Source of the DNA: Euryarchaeota archaeon UBA439 | GTDB lineage: Archaea; Thermoplasmatota; Poseidoniia; Poseidoniales; Thalassarchaeaceae | DNA length: 64,000 nt | Assembly: GCA_002497245.1 (NCBI GenBank) | Contig: DANB01000011.1 | Span: 62,420 to 126,419, forward strand | Reading direction: 5' to 3' | Notes under the pieces: generated by a model | Database searches by the model: none | Seen by the model: only the letters and a program-made list of their open reading frames with translations | What the model was told of the DNA's origin: nothing | Program-made: the position numbers and the translations under genes | Shown: in pieces, positions 53,977-61,680 of the stretch | How the letters are laid out: each line of letters starts with the position of its first letter | Numbering within the stretch: the first letter of the stretch is position 1

Positions 53977-54738
53977 ATGGCTGAAGATGTAACATTCAAA
54001 ATTTTCAGAGGAGAACCTGATGAAGATGGAGACCCATTTGGGGAAATGGTAGATTATACTGTTGAAATGGATGAAGGAATGGTAGTTCTTGATGTAATTC
54101 ATAGAATACAAGCTGAGCATGCTCCAGATCTATCTTGCAGATGGAATTGTAAAGCAGGTAAATGTGGCTCATGTTCTGCAGAAGTGAATGGAAAACCACG
54201 TCTTATGTGCATGACAAGAATGGAAGAAGTAATGGAAGAAACTCCAGATGGCGAACCGGTTCTTGTGAAACCAATGCAATCATTTCCATTAACAAAAGAT
54301 TTGGTTACTGATACATCATGGGCATATGAGATGAATAAGAAAATGGTCCCTGTGAACGGTCCTGATGAATTAGATTGGGAATTTAATCAGAATGAAGCTA
54401 ATCGGATCCAGGAGTTTAGGGGTTGTATTGAATGTATGTTATGTGTAAACACATGTCACGTACTCCGAGAACATCAAAAGTTCGATGAGTTCGCTGGACC
54501 AAGATTCTTTGTACGTTTAGCAGGATTAGAAATGCATCCGTTAGATGTTGAGAATAGAATTCCTCAAATTAAAGATGATTTTGGTATAGGCTATTGTAAT
54601 ATTACTCGATGTTGTACTGAAGTATGTCCTGCAGGTATTAATATCACTGATAATGCAATAATACCTCTCAAAGAAAGAGTAGTTACAGAATACTATGATC
54701 CAATTGCAATTATTGGACGTAAGTTGGGATTAAGATGA
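53977..54738 (+). CDS. sdhB: Succinate dehydrogenase iron-sulfur subunit
   Basis: Carries electrons from the flavin to the quinone site. In this numbering the [2Fe-2S] cysteines are C58, C63, C66 and C78 (CKAGKCGSC and LMC). The C-terminal domain has CIECMLCVNTC and CCTEVCPAGI for the other two clusters. About 253 residues. GGAGGAGTGA ends just before the start, and the gene overlaps the sdhA stop region. It is the last gene of the operon; a hairpin terminator follows. Whether the third cluster is 3Fe-4S or 4Fe-4S cannot be told surely. Confidence 0.95.
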   Translation: MAEDVTFKIFRGEPDEDGDPFGEMVDYTVEMDEGMVVLDVIHRIQAEHAPDLSCRWNCKAGKCGSCSAEVNGKPRLMCMTRMEEVMEETPDGEPVLVKPMQSFPLTKDLVTDTSWAYEMNKKMVPVNGPDELDWEFNQNEANRIQEFRGCIECMLCVNTCHVLREHQKFDEFAGPRFFVRLAGLEMHPLDVENRIPQIKDDFGIGYCNITRCCTEVCPAGINITDNAIIPLKERVVTEYYDPIAIIGRKLGLR

Positions 54739-54742
54739 TTTT

Positions 54743-54775
54743 AACCCTCTCCGAGTAAACCCGGAGAGGGGTTTT
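54743..54775 (+). terminator. Hairpin terminator after the sdh operon
   Basis: CCCTCTCCG (54745-54753) and CGGAGAGGG (54762-54770) form a perfect nine-base stem with an eight-base loop. GTTTT follows, and AA/TT flanks extend it. This is a rho-independent-like structure, unusual in archaea, where T-tracts alone often suffice. It may serve the convergent MC1 gene's transcript too, since the stem is symmetric and an AA-rich flank lies on the other side. Confidence 0.8.
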
Positions 54776-54799
54776 GTAATTCCGAAAAAAATAGATTAC

Positions 54800-55063
54800 T
54801 CATAATCGAGTAATTCCATTTTTCTTTACATTGGCCTTCTTGATTTTGTCTGGTAGCCAAGCAGGTCCATTAGCTGGCTTTGCAACAACCTCAGTCCAAC
54901 CTTCAAAATTGTGAACACGGTTTGTTCCACGCTCACGCAGTTGGATATCGGTATGACCACGAGTAGCTGCCTTCAAGGCTGCTCCACGTGGCTGCTTGCT
55001 TACGAACACCTGAGTAGTGTCCTTTCCATTCTCCATCAATACGAAGTATTTTTTGTCTGACAT
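54800..55063 (-). CDS. MC1 family chromatin protein
   Basis: An 87-residue basic protein matching the MC1 non-histone DNA-binding family: YFVLMENGKDTTQVFVSKQPRG-type strands, ALKAATRGHTDIQLRERGT, and HNFEGWTEVV with AWLPDKIKKANVKK. MC1 bends and compacts DNA, known from Methanosarcina and haloarchaea. GGAGG lies ten bases before the ATG, and TATACAA about 50 bases upstream gives a good promoter. It faces the sdhB terminator and may be a highly expressed nucleoid protein. No histone gene is in the window. Confidence 0.93.
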   Translation of the reverse strand: MSDKKYFVLMENGKDTTQVFVSKQPRGAALKAATRGHTDIQLRERGTNRVHNFEGWTEVVAKPANGPAWLPDKIKKANVKKNGITRL

Positions 55064-55110
55064 AAAGCAATCCTCCATCACCTCGCCTGTCAAAATAGGA
55101 TATGAAGGTA

Positions 55111-55120
55111 TTGTATAAAA
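55111..55120 (-). promoter_or_regulatory. TATA promoter of the MC1 gene
   Basis: TTTTATACAA on the minus strand lies about 50 bases before the MC1 ATG. That would place the transcript start about 25 bases upstream of the start codon, with the GGAGG ribosome site inside the leader. Confidence 0.6.
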
Positions 55121-55179
55121 AACGCCATACTGCGCCACAATTGGGGTAAAACTGAAAAAACCAACAATAAAAAAATCAT

Positions 55180-55413
55180 CTACATTTCTGCGCAAGCAAG
55201 CGTTTTTGTGTTCAAAACTCCTGGAATTGCACGTATTGATTCTACAACTAATCTAGCTATATCTCCCATATTTTCTGCCTCTAATTTGACTATTAAATCA
55301 TGATCGCCAAAAAGAAGATTTGCATCGGTAACGAAAGATAATGACGATGCTGCATTAAACACGTCTACTTCGGAACCGGGTTCAACATTTACTAGTACGT
55401 AACCCACTGACAT
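55180..55413 (-). CDS. Lrp/AsnC-type effector-binding (RAM) domain protein
   Basis: A 77-residue protein made of the RAM domain only. MSVGYVLVNVEPGSEVDVFNA opens it; FGDHDLIVKLEAENMGDIARL and IRAIPGVLNTKTL complete the ferredoxin-like fold that binds amino acids in Lrp regulators. It lacks the DNA-binding helix-turn-helix, so it probably acts as a partner or sensor for full-length Lrp proteins. Two earlier in-frame Met codons would add residues of no known family. It precedes the MC1 gene on the same strand by about 120 bases and is divergent from the macrodomain gene. Confidence 0.87.
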   Translation of the reverse strand: MSVGYVLVNVEPGSEVDVFNAASSLSFVTDANLLFGDHDLIVKLEAENMGDIARLVVESIRAIPGVLNTKTLACAEM

Positions 55414-55512
55414 ATTCCAGCGGGAGACGTCTTCACGCATCAAATGTTCGCTTGAATACTCAGAATGATGAGAAGAAGCATACATATTGGATGCCCTATC
55501 CTCATCATTAAT

Positions 55513-56154
55513 ATGGCAGAGGTCATTATAGTCCGAGAATGTAAATATGGACAGGTGAGAGTATGCTTTGGTAATGTCACTAGGGTGGAAGGAGACATAA
55601 TGGTATTACCAGCCAATAATAGACTGGCAGGTAGAGAAGGATTAGATGAAGTAATGCAACTAGCCGCTGGACCTGAATTAAGAGCTGCTTGTACTGAAAT
55701 AGCAAAAGAAAAACGTAAGACAAATTCGCAACCTTGTGGAGTTGGAGAGGCTGTCACCACATCTGCCTACAATCTACCAGCTGAACATCTTGTACATGTT
55801 GTAGGTCCAGATTGTAGGAGACCTACTCAAGATCAATATAGAAGAGAGTTATTAAAAAAATCATATGATTCATTATTTGCAGAGGTAGAAAATCTAAAAC
55901 CTCGCGAAACTTTAGTTTTACCACCTTTGGGTATGGATGTGTTCGCTTATCCACATAGAGAAGGAGCGAGGATGACAATGGAGATTGTATTGGCTTGGAT
56001 GGACGAAGGAGAAGATCCTGGCGTAGATATGGTATTAATTGTTACAAATGAACAGAGCTTTCTAAAGAATATGAAAACCGTATATCGTGAAAGTGAAGAT
56101 CAATTTCCCGGAGTTGATAGGACAAGAGAATATAGGAAAGGAAAATTCGAATAA
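55513..56154 (+). CDS. Macrodomain protein
   Basis: About 213 residues. VCFGNVTRVEGDIMVLPANNRLAGREGLDEVMQLAAGP is the macrodomain start, with the ADP-ribose-binding Gly/Asp. AVTTSAYNLPAEHLVHVVGP and LVLPPLGMDVFAYPHREGAR give the other conserved strands. Such domains bind or hydrolyse ADP-ribose and related metabolites. The start at MAEVIIVREC is favoured; an earlier frame start at 55465 overlaps the divergent RAM gene. C-terminal about 40 residues are charged. Role here may be in DNA damage or tRNA/NAD metabolism; it lies beside Hjc. Exact activity unknown. Confidence 0.88.
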   Translation: MAEVIIVRECKYGQVRVCFGNVTRVEGDIMVLPANNRLAGREGLDEVMQLAAGPELRAACTEIAKEKRKTNSQPCGVGEAVTTSAYNLPAEHLVHVVGPDCRRPTQDQYRRELLKKSYDSLFAEVENLKPRETLVLPPLGMDVFAYPHREGARMTMEIVLAWMDEGEDPGVDMVLIVTNEQSFLKNMKTVYRESEDQFPGVDRTREYRKGKFE

Positions 56155-56249
56155 TTTTCTGAATGTCAATCAATATAAAACCTAAAAAACTGAGAAAAAT
56201 AGCATTAATCATGCGATGTCCTCAATAACCTTGAGATTACGATAGTAGC

Positions 56250-56891
56250 ATGGGAATAGGAGGAGCATACGAGCGTGAGTTGCGTTCAGTACTTGCAGGT
56301 GAAGAAAAAGGAGTTCGTGCGATTACGAGATCTTGTAACGAAATAGAACGAGCACAAGCTATGCAAATTTGCCAACGTCCATTCCTAGTTGTAAGAGCAC
56401 CAGGAAGTGGGTCTGAAGGTACTGGTGACCTTCTAGCATTAAGAGGCGATATGTGTTTTCCAATAGAAGTAAAATCTTCAAAGAAGCCAAAATTATACCT
56501 TTCTGGTAGAACTGTTTTACAATATAAGGCACTAGAAGAAATTGGGATTAGATGTTCAATACAACCATTCTATGCTTACAGATTAAAAGGAGTCAGAGGA
56601 GATAGTTGGAGAATATTTAGAGTTAAGACTGAGGGGCTTACGGGAAAACTAAGATTGCTTTCTAGAACAGTTCCTGAGTTGCCTTTGACTAGAAATGGAA
56701 CTCCTTACTTGGATTGGGACAAAGGACTACCTTTACACAAATTTCTTTCATTAATCTCTAAGTCTGAAAATGCTAACAATATTCAAATAACTGCTTCAGA
56801 AGAAAATATTAGTCTTCCGATGAAAGAATCAATAATGGTTCAATATGAATCTTCTTCTGAGAGGACCGCATCAAGTCTATCGAATTCTTGA
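56250..56891 (+). CDS. Hjc-type Holliday junction resolvase
   Basis: A homologue of the archaeal Hjc nuclease, which cuts four-way DNA junctions. E8 (YERE), D60 (GTGDLLAL), E73 and K75 (IEVKSSKK) match the catalytic residues, and the D-E-K spacing of 13 and 2 residues equals that of Hjc. The 213 residues exceed the usual 120-170. About 25 extra residues (16-44) lie between the first catalytic Glu and the FLVVRAPGSG strand, and a C-terminal extension of about 65 residues follows the nuclease fold. The last 52 bases overlap the small coiled-coil gene on the other strand. Confidence 0.88.
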   Translation: MGIGGAYERELRSVLAGEEKGVRAITRSCNEIERAQAMQICQRPFLVVRAPGSGSEGTGDLLALRGDMCFPIEVKSSKKPKLYLSGRTVLQYKALEEIGIRCSIQPFYAYRLKGVRGDSWRIFRVKTEGLTGKLRLLSRTVPELPLTRNGTPYLDWDKGLPLHKFLSLISKSENANNIQITASEENISLPMKESIMVQYESSSERTASSLSNS

Positions 56892-57028
56892 ATCAGATTT
56901 TTAACTTCTTGAGTTAGATTTTCTAATCTAGCTTGATTTAACAAACGTTGGATACTATCTCTTTCTCTTCTGATGATATCAAGCTGACGTTTTTTACTCT
57001 TAATATCCTCTGAATCATGTTGAGCCAT
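56840..57028 (-). CDS. Small coiled-coil protein, hypothetical
   Basis: 62 residues forming one amphipathic helix (KKRQLDIIRRERDSIQRLLNQ and TQEVKNLIQEFDRLDAVL), with an acidic end. Its 3' end overlaps the hjc 3' end by 52 bases, so one of the two C-termini is antisense-constrained. Leu/Ile heptad positions and a divergent gap to the protease gene support a real gene, but no homologue is known to me. It might be a prefoldin-like or adaptor fragment. Confidence 0.5.
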   Translation of the reverse strand: MAQHDSEDIKSKKRQLDIIRRERDSIQRLLNQARLENLTQEVKNLIQEFDRLDAVLSEEDSY

Positions 57029-57133
57029 GCAATCCGGAGAGGCTTATCTTTGAAGTCATTTTTGCAATAAAGAACACAAGTTGAAGAATAGGAGCGAGGG
57101 CCATGTGTTATGCAAGATGAGGAGGGGTCGGTC

Positions 57134-58651
57134 ATGAATCATCTTTTACCTATGATTTCAATCTACTTTTTTTACCTTCTAGGGCTACCAATATGGGGCG
57201 CTATAGTTATGATAATTTGGTACTCAATATTGATTATTCTAGAAAATAATGGAACTCTAGATAATTGGGATGCAACAAGAGTATTAGGTTTCATTTTAAT
57301 GATTAGAACGAAAAAAGGAAAAGATTTACTTGAAAGAATTTCAAAATATAGGAAATTTTGGAGAGGTTTTGGAGAGTTTTCCATATGGTTATGTTTTATC
57401 GTAATGTTTGGAGTTATTCTTCTCCTAATCTTAGCAGCTGTAGCAAGCGCCTTTTCTCCTCCAGAAGAGGCGATTCCTGCCAAAGATCTTTTGTTAATAC
57501 CTGGTGTGACAAGTTTTGTTCCATTCTGGTGGCCTGTAATTGCACTAATTATGGCTGTAATTATTCACGAATATGGGCATGCAATACAAGCAAGAGTTCA
57601 TGGAATGAGGGCTAAAAGTTTTGGATTATTACTACTAGGACCTTTGCCAATGGGGGCATTTTTTGAACCGGAGATTCAAGAAATGACTAGGGCCCCTAGA
57701 AGAGAAAGGTTACGAATATATGCCGCTGCACCGTCGATAAATATTGTTTCAACATACATTGTAATACTCTTACTATCATGCACAGCCTCGGGATTTGTAG
57801 CTTCCGAACCCGGACTACATGCAAAGGGAATTATCGTAGATAGCGGTGCAGAGGAAGCAGGATTAGAACCGTATGAAATAATTACTCACCTTGATGGAGT
57901 ACATGTTCCAGATTATGATTCATTCACAGAAATTATGGATTCTAAATCGGCAGGAGATGAAATGAATTTATCTGTGATGTCTAGAAAAAATGATTTGGGG
58001 AATAGAGAAACAAGAGAAATTACTGTAACACTAACCGATCAACTTGATTACTATGTTTCACAAGGGATTCCTACTTGGTTTGAAGAGGATTGTGATAGTC
58101 AAGAACAATGTATGGATGATTATATTGATTTCTTAAATGATAATGGTATAGAGCAAGGGAATGCTTTTCTTGGAGTGAGTGGGATATCCTCTGGAACCAG
58201 TGCAGTTGATGGATATAAATTGTCATCTACTGAAGATCTAAATCCTATTTTCAGAACTGTAATTTTCATATTCAAGCCATTAGAATTATTGGGTGAACCG
58301 ATAAGATTAGAGGGGCATTCTATGCCACTAGAAGAGAGAGATTTAATTGAAGCCGGGGACGGATTTATTGCTTCATTAATAGGTACGAGTGGAATGTTAG
58401 CTATTTTTGATTTCTTATTCTGGTTTGCATGGATAAATTTCATACTTGGTTTTGCTAACTTAATACCCATGGTGCCCTTTGATGGAGGACAAATTACTAG
58501 AGATTCAACTCACTCAGTAATAAAATTCTTTGGGAGAAATATGAATCCTCTAAGAGTTGAAAATATAGCCAATCGAGTAAGCGGTTTTAGTAGTATAATT
58601 ATACTTTTAATTGTATTATTCCCAATACTATTGGCTAATATGTTGAACTGA
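57134..58651 (+). CDS. Site-2 protease-type intramembrane metalloprotease (M50) with PDZ domain
   Basis: A membrane zinc protease that cleaves substrates within the bilayer. HEYGH near 145-149 gives the zinc ligands and base, and NLIPMVPFDGGQ near the C-terminus supplies the third ligand. Between them lies a PDZ-like domain (GIIVDSGAEEAGLEPYEIITHLDG) and a further acidic loop of about 110 residues. About 505 residues. I choose the ATG at 57134 because GGAGGGG lies seven bases before it; the ATG at 57110 is weaker. It is divergent from the coiled-coil gene and convergent with signal peptidase. Possible role in membrane-stress signalling. Confidence 0.93.
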   Translation: MNHLLPMISIYFFYLLGLPIWGAIVMIIWYSILIILENNGTLDNWDATRVLGFILMIRTKKGKDLLERISKYRKFWRGFGEFSIWLCFIVMFGVILLLILAAVASAFSPPEEAIPAKDLLLIPGVTSFVPFWWPVIALIMAVIIHEYGHAIQARVHGMRAKSFGLLLLGPLPMGAFFEPEIQEMTRAPRRERLRIYAAAPSINIVSTYIVILLLSCTASGFVASEPGLHAKGIIVDSGAEEAGLEPYEIITHLDGVHVPDYDSFTEIMDSKSAGDEMNLSVMSRKNDLGNRETREITVTLTDQLDYYVSQGIPTWFEEDCDSQEQCMDDYIDFLNDNGIEQGNAFLGVSGISSGTSAVDGYKLSSTEDLNPIFRTVIFIFKPLELLGEPIRLEGHSMPLEERDLIEAGDGFIASLIGTSGMLAIFDFLFWFAWINFILGFANLIPMVPFDGGQITRDSTHSVIKFFGRNMNPLRVENIANRVSGFSSIIILLIVLFPILLANMLN

Positions 58652-58657
58652 AGCACC

Positions 58658-59542
58658 CTATTCTTCTTCTTCACTTTCTCTAAATATTAACATATCATAA
58701 ACCATAGGAATTATGACCACTGCTGCAATCAACGTAAACAGATAATTCCAAGTTTGTGGAGATACAAAATCAGAAGTTCCTGAAAAGAAAAGTTTGATCG
58801 CTCCAACCCATGGAATCTCAGATGATGCAACACCCACTACCCAAACATCTCTTACAGCAGTTACAGGATTACCATATTCATCCTTTAAGCCACGGCTCTG
58901 AATATAGGATTCATCGGCTGTAGAACTTGTTGCTCTTAATTGATCAATTGTACATCCATTAGTTATTCTATTATCACCTGTTGTCAGATATCCTTCATGC
59001 TCAGGAACCCACTTATCGATTGTTAAATTTCCATGAGGTGCACAAGAATAATCTAATGTTAAAGAAATATTATTTACATTGACTAAATCAGTTCCTGGGA
59101 CATCCCATGTTAAAATACATATTTCTTCTAAATGATCAAATACGCCCTCTGAACATAAACCATCAATTGGATCTTCAGTTAAATTTGCTTCTGCTTTGAG
59201 TAATGCTCTATGAATGACTGGAGTATCAGAACCTCCATTTTTTTCATAAATAATTACGTCTCCATACATACCATGCATTTCATACCCAAAATTCTCGTTT
59301 TCCTGATTAGAAGCTTCTACATATGTGACTATGTCAACTCTATCAGGATTCATAATCAATACCAAATCACCAGGGTCAATTGCTCCTAAAGATCCATCCT
59401 CACTATGTTTCATTGAACCGGATTCAACAACAACCATTGGAGGAAACATGCCGGTAGCTAACCACATTGATCCAAGTAATAAGAAAACCAGGCCTATGGC
59501 AAGAAATGCCTCTCTAAGATAGAGGTTGAAATCATTTTTCAT
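58658..59542 (-). CDS. Signal peptidase I, Sec11 type
   Basis: The membrane protease that removes signal peptides from secreted proteins. The eukaryote/archaeal-type Ser-His-Asp set is visible: S43 in VVESGSM, H111 in PVIHRALL and D190 in TTGDNR. One membrane helix at about 13-33 and one near 265-285 frame the catalytic domain. 294 residues is longer than common archaeal enzymes because about 75 residues lie between His and Asp, many of them acidic with four cysteines. AGGAG precedes the start. It is likely co-transcribed with the upstream membrane protein. Confidence 0.93.
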   Translation of the reverse strand: MKNDFNLYLREAFLAIGLVFLLLGSMWLATGMFPPMVVVESGSMKHSEDGSLGAIDPGDLVLIMNPDRVDIVTYVEASNQENENFGYEMHGMYGDVIIYEKNGGSDTPVIHRALLKAEANLTEDPIDGLCSEGVFDHLEEICILTWDVPGTDLVNVNNISLTLDYSCAPHGNLTIDKWVPEHEGYLTTGDNRITNGCTIDQLRATSSTADESYIQSRGLKDEYGNPVTAVRDVWVVGVASSEIPWVGAIKLFFSGTSDFVSPQTWNYLFTLIAAVVIIPMVYDMLIFRESEEEE

Positions 59543-59543
59543 A

Positions 59544-60326
59544 CTAAATCTCCTTGTAGTTATACGGCCTAGTTAGATATAATATAAAAGATAAGAAAAG
59601 AATCAAAATAATACTAACCGGATCTATGTGAGGAGCAAGATGATGGAAAGATGATAATCCGCTAATCCGCTCTGTGAGATCGATTGTATACTCTCTAGAA
59701 CCACCCATAGAGGCAATACCAAAAATAGTATTCCAAAATAACATAATTAAACTAAATGAAGTTATTAAAATTAACATTCTATGGAAAAATAACTCTCGAA
59801 TTAGATCTAAGCCCGGAAGTTTATGTGAGAGAACCGAGTCTGAATTATTCCACCAATTTTCTTCAACATTGAAATCGCTATGAGAGTTAATTATTGGAGA
59901 ATTAGTCAGATTCTTTCCTACTGGTATTTCATGCAATTCAAGTAATCCTCGCATCATACCCATGTACTTTTCTCCAAGCATAATTGCTGCTTCTTCACCT
60001 TCTTTCCGACGTCTTAATACTTCAGCACGTGAATCCAACAAAAGAATATCATCGAGAACCTGTTTCTTCTCAAGATAGTAGAAGAACTCAGGACCGACAT
60101 AGAATGTACCAATGGCTCCAATTAACATACCTATCCAACTTAGAGCTACGATATTTTCTTTGGAGGGATCAGTCGGTCCAGAAAGTCCGAAAAGGAAAAT
60201 TATGCCCCAAACCAATAGGGCCACGGACAAAATTGAAACATTTGTGACAATTTGGAAATGTCGGCCCCTCTGACTTTCCCATAATCGGCCAAAAAAACTC
60301 AAGTTTCTTTCATCTCGACGAGCCAT
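59544..60326 (-). CDS. Four-helix membrane protein, unknown function
   Basis: 260 residues. Hydrophobic segments lie at about 28-48, 62-80, 180-200 and 235-252, with a helical cytoplasmic region between the second and third (LLDSRAEVLRRRKEGEEAAIMLGEKYMGM). The N-terminus is basic (MARRDERN). No motif is recognised. Its stop is one base before the signal peptidase start, so the two genes form one transcript, and a role with secretion is possible by position only. It is divergent from the PI-PLC-like lipoprotein gene. Confidence 0.75.
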   Translation of the reverse strand: MARRDERNLSFFGRLWESQRGRHFQIVTNVSILSVALLVWGIIFLFGLSGPTDPSKENIVALSWIGMLIGAIGTFYVGPEFFYYLEKKQVLDDILLLDSRAEVLRRRKEGEEAAIMLGEKYMGMMRGLLELHEIPVGKNLTNSPIINSHSDFNVEENWWNNSDSVLSHKLPGLDLIRELFFHRMLILITSFSLIMLFWNTIFGIASMGGSREYTIDLTERISGLSSFHHLAPHIDPVSIILILFLSFILYLTRPYNYKEI

Positions 60327-60436
60327 TATATCAATCGTGGGTAAGGCTTCGTGGCTTAGTGTCTTACGCTAACAAGTTCACATCAAAAGCGCAATCATAC
60401 CAATTAATTGATGTGCTATGCCATCAATGGAACACT

Positions 60437-61621
60437 ATGGGAAAGCGTTGGATAGTGATTCTGATTATTGTTGGCTTGGTCCTTTCAGGTTGCATAGGAG
60501 ATGAGTTTCTAGACATGGATAATGATGGTATAGAGGATAGTGAAGATTTAGATAGAGATGGAGACGGTTGGGAAAATCTAATTGAAATTGATTGTAATAG
60601 TAATCCAGATAATTCAGAAGAAATGCCTAATGATCTAGACGGCGATACAATCTGCGACACTTTGGATGAAGATATAGATGGAGATGACTTGCCGAATGAC
60701 TGGGAATCAGAAAGAGGTCTTGACCCACTAGATCAGAATGACACTATTATTTGCCATGGATTGTCAAAATACTGTTTAAGAAACTATGATAATTTTACAT
60801 TTCCTGAGACGCACAATGCTTTTGCTACATCAGAAGATGGTGTAATTCTTGGGACTAATCACTATACTGGACTTCAAGCTCAATGGGATGGAGGAATTAG
60901 AGCATTTATGGTGGATGCACATCATCTAAGTGATGATGAAACTGAGGCAGAAGATGTAAGATTCTGTCATGGTTCTCCTGGTCAGTTCCCACACCCATGT
61001 GCGTATTCTGAAGTAGATGCATTTGAGTGGTTATCTCTTCTAAATTCACAAATGAATTTAACTGATGAGAATTGTTCATTTGTATGTGGAGAGGTTGTAT
61101 CAATACTAGTTGAAAACTATGTTCCTGCAGATCATCTAGAGTTTTTATTTAATCAAACTGGGATTTTAGAAAGAGTATTTATTCATCAATTAGGAGAACC
61201 TTGGCCTTCAATAGGAGACATGATTCTACAAAAAAAGGATGTGGTTATATATGTTCAGAATGATTACAATGAAAGTTATCCGTATTTCCATCCCGCATGG
61301 AAGCACAGTTGGGATACTCCATATGGTCAACAAGATAAAGAAGAAATGACATGCGAATTGGGGAGAGGGGATTCAAGTCAACCTGTTTGGCATCTAAGCC
61401 ATTGGTTGAGTAGTATATTTGGTACAGCAGATCCTTACAAGGCTCATGAGATAAATGAGTATGATTTTTTACTAAATCGTACTATAGAATGTTGGGAAAT
61501 TATGGATAGAAGACCTACATTTGTAGCCGTTGATTATTGGGAAGATGGTGAAATAACAAATGTAACAATCACATTAAACAAGATGGAAAATTGGGATGAT
61601 GAAATACCTCCACATCCATAA
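60437..61621 (+). CDS. Lipoprotein with calcium-type aspartate repeats and PI-PLC-like domain
   Basis: 394 residues from MGKRWIVILII. A lipobox (LSGC, Cys19) implies anchoring in the cell membrane. Residues 25-100 carry aspartate repeats (DMDNDGIEDSEDLDRDGDG and DIDGDDLPNDWE) of the thrombospondin type 3 kind. From about 120 the chain resembles phosphatidylinositol-specific phospholipase C X-type domains: H126 in PETHNAF, R155 in GGIRAFMVD and H178 in RFCHGSPGQF. These fit the general acid/base histidines. An extracellular phosphodiesterase or lyase is likely; the substrate is unknown. The longer frame upstream would hide the signal peptide. Confidence 0.8.
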   Translation: MGKRWIVILIIVGLVLSGCIGDEFLDMDNDGIEDSEDLDRDGDGWENLIEIDCNSNPDNSEEMPNDLDGDTICDTLDEDIDGDDLPNDWESERGLDPLDQNDTIICHGLSKYCLRNYDNFTFPETHNAFATSEDGVILGTNHYTGLQAQWDGGIRAFMVDAHHLSDDETEAEDVRFCHGSPGQFPHPCAYSEVDAFEWLSLLNSQMNLTDENCSFVCGEVVSILVENYVPADHLEFLFNQTGILERVFIHQLGEPWPSIGDMILQKKDVVIYVQNDYNESYPYFHPAWKHSWDTPYGQQDKEEMTCELGRGDSSQPVWHLSHWLSSIFGTADPYKAHEINEYDFLLNRTIECWEIMDRRPTFVAVDYWEDGEITNVTITLNKMENWDDEIPPHP

Positions 61622-61680
61622 ATTGTATAATTAAAGTTGATTTCTAATTCGTTGGGTTTTCTAGATAGAACGTTGTCGAT

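Noticed and set aside
55440..55760. Minus-strand frame opposite the macrodomain gene
   Set aside because: It is the shadow of the macrodomain coding sequence and has no ribosome site or family.
57358..57615. Cysteine- and serine-rich frame inside the protease gene
   Set aside because: Shadow of the site-2 protease; the protease frame has the HEYGH motif and a strong ribosome site.
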